Below, in pieces: positions 1 through 9,236 of a stretch of DNA of 60,799 nt. Positions within the stretch are counted from its first letter, which is position 1; every line of letters starts with the position of its first letter. Origin of the DNA: Mycolicibacterium porcinum (GTDB lineage Bacteria; Actinomycetota; Actinomycetes; Mycobacteriales; Mycobacteriaceae); contig MSTD01000031.1 of NCBI GenBank assembly GCA_001942045.1, positions 1 through 60,799 of the forward strand, written 5' to 3'. The notes under the pieces are model-generated. The model ran no database searches, was not told the origin of the DNA, and saw nothing but the letters and a program-made list of their open reading frames with translations. A program made the position numbers and the translations under genes.

Positions 1-1
1 C

Positions 2-118
2 ACCAGCGTGCCGACGTTCACGCCGACGCTGCCTCCGGAGGAGGAGTGGGACCAGGGTCCCGGAAACGGCCATGGCAACGGCAAGGGCCACGGTAAGAAA
101 GGCCATCCGCACGACTGA
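2..118 (+). CDS. C-terminal end of an unidentified protein (partial)
   Basis: An open frame enters from the left edge and stops at TGA 116-118, leaving about 38 residues. The visible tail is acidic and proline-rich (TPTLPPEEEWDQG) and then becomes a Gly/His/Lys-rich run (GNGHGNGKGHGKKGH). Such a low-complexity basic tail would suit a surface or wall-associated protein or a metal-binding tail, but that is only a guess. I do not recognise the family. The next gene starts 8 bases downstream, so the two may be co-transcribed. Confidence 0.5.
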   Translation, partial: TSVPTFTPTLPPEEEWDQGPGNGHGNGKGHGKKGHPHD

Positions 119-125
119 GGAATAG

Positions 126-443
126 ATGCCGCGGCCGCGACGTTTTCCATTGCATAGAGATTCTATGTTTTCAATGGATTGGTTCGATATGAGTAAATTC
201 GGCATCAAGCTCTCGGCCGCGGTCGGCGGATGCGCTGCGGTCGCGTTGGGCGCGCTCGGAGCCGTCGGAGGTCAGCAGAGCGATCCCGTTTCGCTTCTCG
301 GGTCCGAGCCGTTGTCTCCGATGCAGACCGGGATAACCATCACCCCGTCCAACCCGGCACAGGCGCCCGAGATCCCCATGGCTACTCCGGGTATCAAGGG
401 ACCTGCTCCGCTACCGCTGGAAGAACAAGGACTGCCGGGATAG
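126..443 (+). CDS. Small exported protein, Pro-rich
   Basis: A 105-residue product with a hydrophobic Ala/Gly-rich segment (residues about 28-48, [19 protein letters not shown]) that looks like a signal peptide core, followed by a Pro/Gly-rich mature part ([18 protein letters not shown]). The start at 126 has a GAGG five bases upstream. An in-frame ATG at 189 would give a more usual 84-residue secreted protein with a short positive n-region, so the start is uncertain. No enzyme motif is visible. The stop is followed within 35 bases by a strong hairpin that would end its transcript. Function unknown. Confidence 0.55.
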   Translation: MPRPRRFPLHRDSMFSMDWFDMSKFGIKLSAAVGGCAAVALGALGAVGGQQSDPVSLLGSEPLSPMQTGITITPSNPAQAPEIPMATPGIKGPAPLPLEEQGLPG

Positions 444-475
444 GCAAGCCGGACCCGCTGTCGACCGGAACGGGA

Positions 476-509
476 AAGGCCCAGACCAGATTTCTCTGGT
501 CTGGGCCTT
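476..509. terminator. Perfect 15-bp stem-loop, bidirectional terminator
   Basis: Bases 476-490 pair perfectly with 495-509 around a TTTC loop (arms begin AAGGCCCAGACC). The hairpin sits between the end of the small exported protein and the 3' end of the minus-strand tRNA-Pro, so it can serve both convergent transcripts. Confidence 0.8.
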
Positions 510-519
510 ACTCACATTG

Positions 520-593
<74 letters not shown>

Positions 594-676
594 TGTGAAG
601 CTTCGACAGCCTATCGCACCGGGTACCTCGAAAGCCAAACGGCCACCTCTGCATCGACGGCGCCATCGGCCTGCGC

Positions 677-820
677 CGGTTTCTTCCTGATGGTCGCCCC
701 CAAACGCGAGTCACAGCCCAGGCGTGGAAAGCGGCGCACAGGCTTTGCGGCGTCGTTCGTCGGTTTCTACCTGCGGGTCGCGCCGAAACGCAGATCACAG
801 CCCAGGGGTAGAAACTGGCG
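677..820. repeat. Two imperfect 60-bp direct repeats in an intergenic region
   Basis: Copy A (677-736) and copy B (761-820) align without gaps over 60 bases with about 12 mismatches, sharing blocks CGGTTTCT, GGTCGC, AAACGC, TCACAGCCCAGG and GAAA. Each copy is roughly palindromic at its ends (TTTCTACC near the left and GGTAGAAA near the right of copy B). The repeats lie in the roughly 270-base gap between tRNA-Pro and the PLP-lyase gene. Otherwise that gap holds only the likely tRNA promoter and a doubtful small ORF. Confidence 0.6.
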
Positions 821-864
821 GGCAACTGGGAAGCAATAGACACCTCGACGGCGTTATACGACGC

Positions 865-1041
865 ATGACCGTGCTGGGCGCCTTCATCTACCTGGGCTTC
901 TTCGCCCTGGCAGCGTTGTGGCTGTTCCTGACGGCCGAGACCGATCAGGACCAGCTGCCCGAGCGCTCGAACTCCGAGAGCACTTCGGCGGACGCCGAGG
1001 TGTCCAGCCCCTGGGCGCTGAGCCAGTCCGCATCGAAGTAG
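865..1041 (+). CDS. Possible small single-pass membrane protein (doubtful)
   Basis: An ATG-started 58-residue frame beginning [20 protein letters not shown], one clear hydrophobic helix followed by a polar, Ser/Glu-rich tail. It overlaps the 3' end of the minus-strand PLP-lyase gene by 97 bases, which argues against it, because the lyase end matches its family well. It is included because the N-terminal helix lies outside the overlap and looks protein-like. No Shine-Dalgarno is obvious. It could be a chance frame. Confidence 0.25.
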   Translation: MTVLGAFIYLGFFALAALWLFLTAETDQDQLPERSNSESTSADAEVSSPWALSQSASK

Positions 1042-2051
1042 GTGTCCGCGTAGCGGTCCCCGCTGTCGGCCAGCAGGGTCACCACCGACCCGCTGCGGCC
1101 GTGCGCGATCATCTCGGCCAACAACTGGAACGCGCCCCACAGATTGGTTCCGGTCGACGGCCCGACCCGGCGCCCCAGCACCCGGCTCGCGTGATGGGCC
1201 GCGGCCACCGACCCGCTGTCGGGCACGGCGATCATGCGATCGACCACCCCGGGCAGGAACGACGGCTCCACCCGCGGCCTACCGATGCCCTCGATACGTG
1301 AGGACGCCCCGGTGACGACGTCATCGCGGCCCTGCGCGTAACCGGGGAAGAACGCCGAATTCTCCGGATCGACGACACACAACTGCGTGGCGTGCCTGCG
1401 GTAGCGGATGTAGCGGCCGATGGTCGCGCTGGTGCCGCCGGTGCCCGCGCCCACCACGATCCACTCCGGGACCGGATGTGGCTCCAGCCGCATCTGTTCG
1501 TAGATCGACTCGGCGATGTTGTTGTTGCCCCGCCAGTCGGTGGCCCGCTCGGCGTTGGTGAACTGGTCCAGATAGTGCCCGCCGGTCTCCTCGGCCAGCC
1601 GGTGCGCTTCGGCGTACACCTGCGACGACTCGGCCACGAAATGACAGCGGCCGCCCTGGGCCTCGATCAGCGCGATCTTCGAACCACTGGTCGACGCGGG
1701 CACCACGGCGATGAACGGCAGACCCAGCAGCGCCGCGAAGTACGCCTCGGACACCGCCGTCGAGCCCGAGGACGCCTCGATGATCGTGGTGCCCTCACCG
1801 ATCCAGCCGTTGCACAACCCGTACAGGAACAGCGAACGGGCCAGCCGGTGCTTCAGGCTGCCGGTGATGTGGGTGGACTCGTCCTTGAGATACAGCGCGA
1901 CGTCGACGTCCTCCCGCCATCTGGCAGGCAGCGGATACCGCAGCAGATGGGTATCGGCGCTGCGTCTGGAATCAGCCTCGATCAGCCGCACGGCATTGTC
2001 GACCCACCGGCGTGGCCGGGGATGCGACGCGGTATCGGCCGGCCGGCTCAC
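945..2051 (-). CDS. PLP-dependent cysteine synthase/lyase family protein (Rv3684 type)
   Basis: A 368-residue fold-type II PLP enzyme. The pattern [14 protein letters not shown] (about residues 55-70) is the PLP-lysine region, with the lysine in [16 protein letters not shown] is the substrate/phosphate loop and [14 protein letters not shown] is the glycine-rich PLP phosphate loop. This resembles cysteine synthase and cystathionine beta-synthase enzymes, and closely matches what I remember of Rv3684, whose substrate is not established. The start is GTG at 2051 ([18 protein letters not shown]), overlapping the TGA of the upstream metallophosphoesterase in a GTGA, so translation is probably coupled. 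Earlier codons in frame lie inside that gene. It is the last gene of the ponA2 - phosphoesterase - lyase series on the minus strand. Confidence 0.88.
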   Translation of the reverse strand: MSRPADTASHPRPRRWVDNAVRLIEADSRRSADTHLLRYPLPARWREDVDVALYLKDESTHITGSLKHRLARSLFLYGLCNGWIGEGTTIIEASSGSTAVSEAYFAALLGLPFIAVVPASTSGSKIALIEAQGGRCHFVAESSQVYAEAHRLAEETGGHYLDQFTNAERATDWRGNNNIAESIYEQMRLEPHPVPEWIVVGAGTGGTSATIGRYIRYRRHATQLCVVDPENSAFFPGYAQGRDDVVTGASSRIEGIGRPRVEPSFLPGVVDRMIAVPDSGSVAAAHHASRVLGRRVGPSTGTNLWGAFQLLAEMIAHGRSGSVVTLLADSGDRYADTYFDADWLSAQGLDTSASAEVLSEFERSGSWS

Positions 2052-2992
2052 CGGGCCGAGACGGCCGGGCTGGATTGCCCGGCCCTGGTCCCGACGTGCC
2101 CGCCACCGGTCGGCGCCGCGACGAGTGTCAGCAGGGTGGCCTCCGGGCGGCAGCAGAACCGCACCGGAGCGAACGGCGACGTGCCGATCCCGGCCGACAC
2201 ATGCAGCTGCATGTGCGAACCCCATTTCGAGGCGCCCTTGGCTCGGGACCGGTCCAGCTCGCAGTTGGTCACGATGGCCCCGTAGAACGGCAGGCACAAC
2301 TGACCGCCGTGGGTGTGCCCGGCCAGCACCAGCTGATAGCCGTCGGCGGCGAAGCGGTCCAGCACGCGCGGCTCGGGGGAGTGGGTGAGCCCCAGCGTCA
2401 GATTGGCCGCGCCGTTGGCCCGCCCGGCGATGGTGTCGTAGCGGTCGCGCTTGAGGTGCGGATCGTCGACGCCGGCCACCGAGATGTGCAGCCCGGCCAC
2501 CTCGATGTCGCGACGGATGTGGGTCATGTCGAGCCAGCCGCGCTCGGTGAAGGCCGCGCGCAGGTCTTGCCACGGCAGGGGCTCGCCGTGCGTCCGGTGG
2601 TCCGGGTTGGTGAGGTAGTTCAGCGGGTTCTTCAGCCGCGGTGCGAAGTAGTCGTTGCTGCCGAACACGAACAGGCCGGGAGCCGACAGCAGCTCACTCA
2701 GTGACTGCACGACGGCGGGCACGGCCTTCGGGTGGGCCAGGTTGTCGCCGGTGTTGACCACCAGATCGGGCTCGAGACGGGCCAGATCACGCAGCCAGGC
2801 CTGCTTGCGCCGCTGATTGGGCCGCATGTGCAGGTCGGACAGATGCAGGACACGCAGGGGCGACGAGCCCGGGGCGAGTACCGGCATGGTCGCTTCCCGC
2901 AGCACGAACGCGTTGCGTTCGATCAGGGACGCGTAGCCGATGCCGGCAACCAACGAACCGGCGGTGACGGCAGCTGCCTTCTTCACTGACAT
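2048..2992 (-). CDS. Membrane-anchored calcineurin-type metallophosphoesterase (Rv3683 type)
   Basis: A 314-residue protein with an N-terminal hydrophobic segment ([19 protein letters not shown]), then the dimetal phosphoesterase motifs in order: HLSDLHM (about 49-55), NTGDN (about 80), GSNDYF in place of the usual GNH(D/E), and GHTHGGQ (about 225). The D-x-H, GD and GHxH residues needed to bind two metals are present. The family (YkuE/TMEM86-like) includes phosphodiesterases and UDP-lipid pyrophosphatases. Location directly after the penicillin-binding protein gene ponA2 (27-base gap) suggests an envelope substrate, which is inference. The stop overlaps the next start. Confidence 0.88.
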   Translation of the reverse strand: MSVKKAAAVTAGSLVAGIGYASLIERNAFVLREATMPVLAPGSSPLRVLHLSDLHMRPNQRRKQAWLRDLARLEPDLVVNTGDNLAHPKAVPAVVQSLSELLSAPGLFVFGSNDYFAPRLKNPLNYLTNPDHRTHGEPLPWQDLRAAFTERGWLDMTHIRRDIEVAGLHISVAGVDDPHLKRDRYDTIAGRANGAANLTLGLTHSPEPRVLDRFAADGYQLVLAGHTHGGQLCLPFYGAIVTNCELDRSRAKGASKWGSHMQLHVSAGIGTSPFAPVRFCCRPEATLLTLVAAPTGGGHVGTRAGQSSPAVSAR

Positions 2993-3019
2993 GCAGGCAA
3001 GCCTACTGCGAACCGGTCC

Positions 3020-5470
3020 TCACGGGGGTGGTGGAGGCCCGAGCACCGGGACCGTGATGGGCGGCAGACCCGGGATCTCGACCACGGTCTGGCCGATCTC
3101 CGGTGGTGGGCCACCCGGCATCGGGAACGCGATCGGGGGCGGCGGCGGGGCCGGCGGAATTCCGTTGCTGACCTGGATCGTGATGATCGATCCCGGAATG
3201 GTCTGCCCGGACGGCGCGGTACCGACCACGGTGCCGGCGCGTGAGCTGCTGTTGACCGAGGCGGAGCCGTCGGCCACCTGGAAGCCGGCTTCCTTGAGCC
3301 GCTGGCGCGCAGCGGGCTCGTCGAGTCCGTTCACCGTGGGCACCACGGATCCGGGGCCGCCGTCGACGTAGCGCGGATCAGTCGGCGGCATCACCACGGG
3401 CCCGAAGTTGTTGGCGATCGGCTTCAATGCGGTGAACCAGGTCCGCGCCGGCTCGTTACCGCCGAACAGATCGCCGTCCCCGCACTGGCGCAGCGGGAAC
3501 GAGCACAGCTCGCCGGGACTTGAGGAGTCGTCGTAGATGTAGTTCGCCGCGGCGTACTGGTTGGTGAAGCCCAGGAACCCCGACGAACGGTGCGCCTCGG
3601 TGGTGCCGGTCTTACCCGACATCGGCAGATCCCAGCCGACCGAACCGGCCGACCCGGAGGCGGTACCGCCGGCCTGGTCGTCCTTGCTCATCGCGTTGGC
3701 CAACGTGTTGGCCAGGCCCTCGGGCACCGCCTGATCACAGGTCTCGGTGGTCACCGACACCTCGTTGCCGTGCCGGTCGAGCACCTGGGCGATCGGGTTG
3801 GGCGGGCACCAGGTCCCGCCCGAGGCCAAGGTGGCCGCCACATTGGACAACTCGAGTGCGTTCACCTCGATGGGCCCCAGGGTGAACGAGCCGATGTTCT
3901 GACGCTTGACGAAGTCGGCCAGGCTCTCGTTGCTCTCCGGGTCGTAGTCGCGGGCGGTGCCGGGCAACGCATAGGAACGAAGCCCCAGCCTGACGGCCAT
4001 ATCCACCGACCGCTGCACGCCGATCTGTGAGATGAGCTTGGCGAACGCGGTATTGGGCGAGGTAGCCAAGGCGTCGGTGACGCTCATCGAGCCCCGGTAG
4101 CCGCCGGCGTTCTTCACACACCACGTGTCCTTCGGGCAGCCCGGGGTGTCGCTGCTGCCCAACCCCTTGGCCTGGAAGAACCCGGGCACCGGCAATTGGG
4201 TGTTGATGCCCATTCCCATATCCATGGCCGCGGCCGTGGTGAAGATCTTGAAGATCGACCCGGCGCCGTCGCCGACGAGGGAGAACGGCTGCGGCTGCAT
4301 GGTCTCGCCGGCATCGGTGTTCAGGCCGTACGTGCGATTGCTCGCCATCGCCAGGACCGGATGCGATTCCTTACCCGGCTTGATCACGCTCATGACGCTG
4401 GCGATGCCGGGGGCGTCGGGCCGGGCGATGCCGTCGATCGCCGACTTCACCGAGCCCTGCACATCCGGGTCCAGCGTGGTCTTGATCAGGTATCCGCCCT
4501 TGGCCACCTGCTCCTTGGACAGCCCGGCGCGGGCGAGGTACTCCAGCGCGTAATCGCAGAAGAACGCCCGGTCGCCGGCGGCGATGCAACCCCGGGGCAG
4601 CTCGTTGGGCTGCGGCAGGATGCCCAGCGGCTGCTGCTTGGCGGCCCGCAGCGCCTCGGCCTCCTGCGGGATGTTGTCGATCATGGTGTCCAGCACCAGG
4701 TTCCGTCGGGCCAGGGCGCCGTCGGGGTTGGTGTAGGGATTGAGCGCACTGGTGGACTGCACCATGCCGGCCAGCAACGCGGCCTGTTGCCAGTTCAACT
4801 CGGAGGCGTTGATGCCGAAGTATGTCTGGGCGGCGTCCTGGACGCCGAACGCGCCGTTGCCGAACGAGACCAGGTTGAGATAGCGGGTCAGGATCTCGGG
4901 CTTGGTGAACGTCTTGTCGAGCGTGAGCGCCATCCGGATCTCACGTAGCTTGCGGGCCGGCGTGGTCTCGATGGCGGCGCGGCGCTCGGCGTCGGTCTGG
5001 GCGACGACCAACAACTGGTAGTTCTTCACGTACTGCTGCTCGACGGTCGAACCGCCACGGGTGTCCGTGTCGCCCCGCATGTAACCGGTCAGACCCGTCA
5101 GGGTGCCCTGCCAGTCCACGCCGTTGTGTTCGGCGAACCGCTTGTCCTCGATCGAGACCAGGGCGAGCTTCATGGTGTTGGCGATCTGATCGCTGGGCAC
5201 CTCGAAACGGCGTTGCGAATACAGCCACGCGATCGTGTTGCCCTTGGCGTCGACCATGGTCGAGACCTGCGGGACCTCGCCGTCCACCAGGGCGGCCGAG
5301 CCGTTGGCGACGACGTCGGAGGCCCGGTTGGACATCAGGCCGAATCCACCCACCACCGGGAACAAGAATGTGGCCACCAACACGCTGGCCAGCAGGCAGC
5401 ACCAGGCCAGTTTGATGATGGTGACCGCTTGGGGTGGCTGCGCGGGCGGTCGAGTCGGCTGCTCCGGCAT
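3020..5470 (-). CDS. ponA2: Bifunctional class A penicillin-binding protein PonA2
   Basis: An 816-residue peptidoglycan glycosyltransferase/transpeptidase. A single N-terminal membrane anchor (about 18-45) is followed by the GT51 domain with the catalytic-glutamate motif SIEDKRF (106-112) and GGSTVEQQY. The transpeptidase domain has SIFK (nucleophile serine near 404), SPNTA (SxN motif) and SGKTGTTE (near 618). One PASTA domain (about 710-772, VNGLDEPAARQRLKEAGF) and a Pro-rich tail follow. It polymerises glycan strands and cross-links peptides outside the membrane. PonA2 (Rv3682) is known to support survival under stress and in non-replicating cells. The ATG at 5470 gives a short cytoplasmic tail before the anchor and fits family length. 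It leads a three-gene minus-strand unit and is divergent from whiB4. Confidence 0.95.
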   Translation of the reverse strand: MPEQPTRPPAQPPQAVTIIKLAWCCLLASVLVATFLFPVVGGFGLMSNRASDVVANGSAALVDGEVPQVSTMVDAKGNTIAWLYSQRRFEVPSDQIANTMKLALVSIEDKRFAEHNGVDWQGTLTGLTGYMRGDTDTRGGSTVEQQYVKNYQLLVVAQTDAERRAAIETTPARKLREIRMALTLDKTFTKPEILTRYLNLVSFGNGAFGVQDAAQTYFGINASELNWQQAALLAGMVQSTSALNPYTNPDGALARRNLVLDTMIDNIPQEAEALRAAKQQPLGILPQPNELPRGCIAAGDRAFFCDYALEYLARAGLSKEQVAKGGYLIKTTLDPDVQGSVKSAIDGIARPDAPGIASVMSVIKPGKESHPVLAMASNRTYGLNTDAGETMQPQPFSLVGDGAGSIFKIFTTAAAMDMGMGINTQLPVPGFFQAKGLGSSDTPGCPKDTWCVKNAGGYRGSMSVTDALATSPNTAFAKLISQIGVQRSVDMAVRLGLRSYALPGTARDYDPESNESLADFVKRQNIGSFTLGPIEVNALELSNVAATLASGGTWCPPNPIAQVLDRHGNEVSVTTETCDQAVPEGLANTLANAMSKDDQAGGTASGSAGSVGWDLPMSGKTGTTEAHRSSGFLGFTNQYAAANYIYDDSSSPGELCSFPLRQCGDGDLFGGNEPARTWFTALKPIANNFGPVVMPPTDPRYVDGGPGSVVPTVNGLDEPAARQRLKEAGFQVADGSASVNSSSRAGTVVGTAPSGQTIPGSIITIQVSNGIPPAPPPPPIAFPMPGGPPPEIGQTVVEIPGLPPITVPVLGPPPPP

Positions 5471-5613
5471 GGGTACAGAGTAGCTATCTGTCTGACGGGC
5501 GCTTCCTGCGAGCGGGGCTCACCGACATATCCCACTTGCCTGCAGAAACACCTGGGTGCGCCCAAATCCCGCCCAGACGGCACGGCCGTCCCAAAAAAGT
5601 GGTTCGCAAACTG

Positions 5614-5643
5614 TTGCGTTAATACCCTCTGACCACCTAGCTT
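5614..5643 (+). promoter_or_regulatory. Putative sigma-A-type promoter of whiB4
   Basis: TTGCGT (5614-5619), an 18-base spacer and TAGCTT (5638-5643) form a plausible -35/-10 pair, giving a leader of about 115 bases before whiB4. The rest of the 296-base ponA2-whiB4 divergent gap shows no other feature I can name. Confidence 0.35.
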
Positions 5644-5766
5644 GGACACACAGTGCGATCCAGGTAACACAGGCTGGCGCAATGTGGCGTAGATCGCAAC
5701 GGCGTTCTACACCGGAAGGTTCAACGCCCGCCATCTGGGGAGATGGCTGGAACGAAGGGATCGCTG

Positions 5767-6126
5767 GTGTCAGGTACAAGAACTGTCGCAGACAAGATGA
5801 ACGCTTCCGCCCCAGCCGCCAACCTGGTCCATCGAGGCGAGGGTGAAGCCCGGATCGCCTGGGTGTCCCAGGCCCGATGCCGCCAGGCCGATCCGGACGA
5901 GCTGTTCGTCCGCGGTGCTGCGCAACGCAAAGCCGCGGTGATCTGCAGGCACTGCCCGGTGATCCTCGAATGCGGCGCCGACGCCCTCGACAACCGCGTC
6001 GAGTTCGGAGTCTGGGGCGGAATGACCGAACGTCAGCGCCGTGCCCTGCTCAAGCAGCATCCCGAAGTCATTTCTTGGGCCGAGTTCTTCGCCGCCCAGC
6101 GCAAACATCACCGCAGCGCGGTCTAG
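5767..6126 (+). CDS. whiB4: WhiB4 iron-sulfur redox regulator
   Basis: A 119-residue Wbl protein with the four cluster-ligating cysteines at 38, 60, 63 and 69 (ARC, then ICRHC and EC) and the family turn GVWGG followed by a basic C-terminus (RQRRALLKQH) for DNA or sigma-factor contact. WhiB4 senses oxygen and nitric oxide through a 4Fe-4S cluster and controls antioxidant genes in mycobacteria (family knowledge). The start GTG at 5767 aligns with the MSGTR start of the M. tuberculosis protein and has GAAGGG eight bases upstream. An in-frame ATG at 5743 would add eight residues. Confidence 0.93.
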   Translation: MSGTRTVADKMNASAPAANLVHRGEGEARIAWVSQARCRQADPDELFVRGAAQRKAAVICRHCPVILECGADALDNRVEFGVWGGMTERQRRALLKQHPEVISWAEFFAAQRKHHRSAV

Positions 6127-6379
6127 CGTCCGTGCGGTTCGGCGGGCTGACCGGCTCGCGCGCGCCAAATTACAGCCGACGGTAGTGTATTCGGTTGTGG
6201 CACATGGTAATCGGCGGCAGTGAGTGAGCCTGCCGGCGTTCTCCCGTTGATCGATGACCTGTGCCTGCTCATCGGTGCGGTCAGCGACAACATGGCCACC
6301 AACATGCTGCTCCGGCGGCTCGGGCTCGACATCGGATGCGTCGGGCACCCGAGATCCGCCGGTATCTGGAAGGCGCCGG
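6127..6379. other. whiB4 / ATPase convergent gap without a confident gene
   Basis: This 253-base gap separates convergent whiB4 and the Rv3680-like gene. A GTG-started frame of 62 codons (6220-6408, plus strand) runs across it and into the neighbour, but its arginine-rich end looks like antisense coding. I see no strong terminator hairpin and no RNA gene here. Confidence 0.4.
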
Positions 6380-7513
6380 TCAGGCGGCGCCGACGGCCTC
6401 TCCGGTGATCTGATCGGCGATCGCCCGCAACGCTTCCAGGTCGGACACGTCGAACGGCAGCGACGGCACACCGACGATCGCCACATGTGGATTGGCCCCG
6501 GTGAAGCGGGACAGCAGCCGCACCTCGCGCTTGGCGGTCTGGGCCCGATCGGCGTGGACGCGCAGGACGGCCGCGGCCAGCGATTCCGGATCCTCGGCCG
6601 CCAGCTCGTCAGCGGCTTCCTCGGCCTTCTCGGCATGCAGATCGCACAGCGTCGGGTGGGTGCGGTTCAGGATCAGCCCGGCCAGCGGCATGTGCTCGTT
6701 CGACAGCCGGTCGACGAAGAACGAAGCCTCGCGCAGCGCATCGGGCTCGGCCGCCGACACGACGACGAACTGGGTGCCGCGCCGCTTGAGCAATTCGTAG
6801 GTGCGGTCAGCTTTTTCGCGGAAGCCGCCGAACGTGGCATCCAGTGACTGGACGAAACCTGCTGCGTCGGAAAGCATCTGCGAACCCAGCACGGTGGACA
6901 ACGCTTTCATGGCCAGCCCGACCGCGCCGGTGACCAGCCGCCCGATCCCGCGTCCCGGGGCCAGCAGCATGCGCCAGAGCCGGCTGTCCATGAAGCTGCC
7001 CAACCGCTTCGGCGCGTCGAGGAAGTCCAGGGCGTTGCGCGACGGCGGGGTGTCCACCACCACCAGATCCCACTTGTCCTCGGCCAGCAGCTGGCCGAGT
7101 TTCTCCATCGCCATGTACTCCTGCGTGCCCGCCAGCGACGTCGCCACCGTTTGGTAGAACTGGTTCTCCAGAATGGAATCGGCGCGGTCCGGGCCGGAGT
7201 ACTGCACCACCATCTCGTCGAACGTGCGGCGCATGTCGAGCATCATCGCGTGCAGCTCACCGGTCACCTCCGGCGCCAGCGGAACCCGCTGCGGGGTGTT
7301 GCCGAGGTCCTTGATGCCCAGTGCCTGGGCCAGGCGCTTGGCCGGGTCGATGGTCAGCACCACAACGGTCCGGCCGTACTCGGCGGCCCGCAGCGCCATC
7401 GCGGCCGCCGTGGTGGTCTTGCCGACTCCGCCTGCGCCGCAACACACTACGACGCGATTGGCGGTATCGGACAGGATCGTGTGCATGTCAAGGGCGGGCG
7501 GTTTGGCACTCAC
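6380..7513 (-). CDS. ArsA/GET3-like anion-transporting ATPase (Rv3680 type)
   Basis: A 377-residue P-loop ATPase with a deviant Walker [14 protein letters not shown] (about 26-38), the switch region [16 protein letters not shown] and the A-loop [14 protein letters not shown] typical of ArsA/GET3/MinD-type dimers. It pairs with the preceding paralogue and shares one base with it (TAGTG). The M. tuberculosis pair Rv3679-Rv3680 forms a complex that has been linked to lipid-related stress and virulence. The anion role implied by the family name is unproven. No arsenite-binding cysteine cluster is evident. The protein is cytosolic with no membrane segments. Confidence 0.9.
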   Translation of the reverse strand: MSAKPPALDMHTILSDTANRVVVCCGAGGVGKTTTAAAMALRAAEYGRTVVVLTIDPAKRLAQALGIKDLGNTPQRVPLAPEVTGELHAMMLDMRRTFDEMVVQYSGPDRADSILENQFYQTVATSLAGTQEYMAMEKLGQLLAEDKWDLVVVDTPPSRNALDFLDAPKRLGSFMDSRLWRMLLAPGRGIGRLVTGAVGLAMKALSTVLGSQMLSDAAGFVQSLDATFGGFREKADRTYELLKRRGTQFVVVSAAEPDALREASFFVDRLSNEHMPLAGLILNRTHPTLCDLHAEKAEEAADELAAEDPESLAAAVLRVHADRAQTAKREVRLLSRFTGANPHVAIVGVPSLPFDVSDLEALRAIADQITGEAVGAA

Positions 7514-8541
7514 TATCTGACCCCTTGCTGTTCAAGTGCTTCGGCGAGTTCGTACAGGCTGCCCAGATCGACACCGTCGGCCAGCGCCGGCAGCTCGAGG
7601 CGGGGCACGTCGATGGCGTCGAGCAGTTCGGCGCTCTCGGCGCGGGCCGCGATCCGGGTGGCGTGCTGGATCGACTCGGTGAGCAATCCGGCGAAATCGT
7701 TGTCAGACAATGTGATTCCGGCCTTGCTCAGGCCGGCGCGGACGGCGTCGGCGTCTATGTCGCCCTCGGCGGCCTTGGCCAGATCCTCAGCGGGCAGGTA
7801 CGTCGGGATGTTGCGGTTGACGATGACGCTGCCGATCGGCAGCCCCATCTCGGTGAGCTCCTCGATGGCCTCAAGAGTCTCCTGGATCGGCAGTGCCTCG
7901 AGCAGCGTCACCAGGTGAATGGCGGTCTGCTCGGAGTGCAGCAGCTTGACCACGCCGTCGGCCTGCGAGTGCACCGGCCCGCCCTTGGCCAGGTCGGAGA
8001 CCGCCTTGGTGACGTCCAGGAACCGCGGAATACGGCCGGTGGGAGGGGAATCCACCACCACAGCGTCGTACACGCCGCGCTTGCCCTTGGCGTCCTTCTT
8101 CTCCCGGGTCACGATCTCTTTGATCTTGCCCGTCAGCAGCACGTCCCGGAGGCCGGGCGCGATGGTGGTGGCGAACTCGATGGCCCCGATCCGGCGCATC
8201 GCCCGGCCGGCGATACCGAGGTTGTAGAACATGTCGAGGTATTCCAGGAACGCGGCCTCGATGTCGATGGCGAGCGCGTTGACCTGACCGCCGCCATCGG
8301 CCGTGGCGACCTTGACTTCCTCGTACGGCAGCGGCGGCACGTCGAACAGCTGCGCGATGCCCTGCCGCTCCTCGACCTCGACCAGCAGCACCTTGCGGCC
8401 GCCGGCCGCCAGGGCCAGGGCCAGGGCCGCGGCGACGGTGGACTTGCCGGTACCGCCTTTACCCGAAACGAAATGCAGCCGGGCCTTGGTCAGTCGCGAC
8501 GGCCAGCCGACATGTTTGGCGCCGCTCTCAGTGGTTGCCAC
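7513..8541 (-). CDS. ArsA/GET3-like ATPase (Rv3679 type), first of the pair
   Basis: A 342-residue paralogue of the downstream ATPase. Walker A is [16 protein letters not shown] (about 26-41) with the signature lysine of the deviant P-loop, followed by [14 protein letters not shown] and the Walker B-like [16 protein letters not shown]. It probably forms a hetero-dimer with the Rv3680-like protein, as in M. tuberculosis. The start ATG at 8541 lies 47 bases from the divergent DUF4177 gene, so the promoters face each other. The two genes end-to-start overlap by one base, consistent with a two-gene operon. Confidence 0.9.
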   Translation of the reverse strand: MATTESGAKHVGWPSRLTKARLHFVSGKGGTGKSTVAAALALALAAGGRKVLLVEVEERQGIAQLFDVPPLPYEEVKVATADGGGQVNALAIDIEAAFLEYLDMFYNLGIAGRAMRRIGAIEFATTIAPGLRDVLLTGKIKEIVTREKKDAKGKRGVYDAVVVDSPPTGRIPRFLDVTKAVSDLAKGGPVHSQADGVVKLLHSEQTAIHLVTLLEALPIQETLEAIEELTEMGLPIGSVIVNRNIPTYLPAEDLAKAAEGDIDADAVRAGLSKAGITLSDNDFAGLLTESIQHATRIAARAESAELLDAIDVPRLELPALADGVDLGSLYELAEALEQQGVR

Positions 8542-8588
8542 CAGTGCATGCTAACCAAGCCTGAGTGTCCGACCGATAAGCTCAGGCC

Positions 8589-8750
8589 ATGACCGAACCA
8601 ACCCGGTGGGAGTACGCCACGGTGCCGTTGTTGACCCACGCCACGAAACAGATTCTCGACCAGTGGGGACAGGACGGCTGGGAGCTGGTCTCCGTGCTTC
8701 CCGGGCCGACCGGCGAGCAGCACGTCGCCTACCTGAAGCGGCCGAAGTGA
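8589..8750 (+). CDS. DUF4177-type small protein (Rv3678A type)
   Basis: A 53-residue protein starting MTEPTRWEYATVPLLTH and containing QWGQDGWELVSVLPGP, the WE(Y)..V.L and DGWELV pattern of the DUF4177 family. Function is unknown. Its TGA overlaps the GTG of the RidA-like gene (GTGA), indicating translational coupling. It is the first gene of a three-gene plus-strand unit with the RidA-like and beta-lactamase-fold genes. Confidence 0.85.
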   Translation: MTEPTRWEYATVPLLTHATKQILDQWGQDGWELVSVLPGPTGEQHVAYLKRPK

Positions 8751-9202
8751 CCAACTCGCAACGGCTGGCCGAGCTCGGCATCGAACTGCCCGACGTCGTC
8801 GCGCCACTGGCCGCCTACGTGCCCGCTGTCCGGACCGGCAATCTGGTCTACACCGCTGGTCAGCTCCCGATCCAGAGCGGCGACCTGCTGGCCACCGGCA
8901 AGGTCGGCGACGAGGTCAGCCCCGAGCAGGGCAACGAGCTGGCCCGGGTCTGCGGCCTCAACGCGCTGGCCGCCGTGCACGCGTTGGTGGGCATCGACTC
9001 CGTCGTCAGAGTCGTCAAGGTGGTCGGATTCGTGGCCTCCGCCGCCGGCTTCAACGGGCAGCCCGGCGTCGTCAACGGCGCCTCGGAACTGTTCGGTGAG
9101 ATCTTCGGTGAGGCGGGTGCCCACGCCCGTTCCGCCGTCGGCGTGTCGGAACTGCCGCGCAACGCGCCGGTCGAAGTCGAGATCATCGTCGAGATCGCGT
9201 AA
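8747..9202 (+). CDS. RidA/YjgF-family protein (Rv3678c type)
   Basis: A 151-residue member of the RidA-like superfamily, recognisable from VRTGNLVYTAGQLP near the N-terminus and the C-terminal LPRNAPVEVEIIVEIA. True RidA enzymes deaminate reactive enamine/imine intermediates from PLP enzymes and carry a conserved arginine in a C-terminal RxxxP-type motif. Here LPRNAPVEVE fits that position. The start is GTG at 8747, overlapping the preceding stop. The substrate is not deducible. The beta-lactamase-fold gene follows after 34 bases. Confidence 0.87.
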   Translation: MTNSQRLAELGIELPDVVAPLAAYVPAVRTGNLVYTAGQLPIQSGDLLATGKVGDEVSPEQGNELARVCGLNALAAVHALVGIDSVVRVVKVVGFVASAAGFNGQPGVVNGASELFGEIFGEAGAHARSAVGVSELPRNAPVEVEIIVEIA

Positions 9203-9236
9203 GCGATCGAGCATCAGGAGAGGCAATCGCGTCGTC

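Noticed and set aside
6220..6408. 62-codon plus-strand frame between whiB4 and the Rv3680-like gene
   Set aside because: It runs into the neighbouring gene, ends in an arginine-rich tail and has no recognisable feature. Kept only as a note on the gap.
7000..7080. Possible frameshift between the two ArsA-like ATPases
   Set aside because: The genes are complete and meet by a one-base TAGTG overlap, which is normal coupling.
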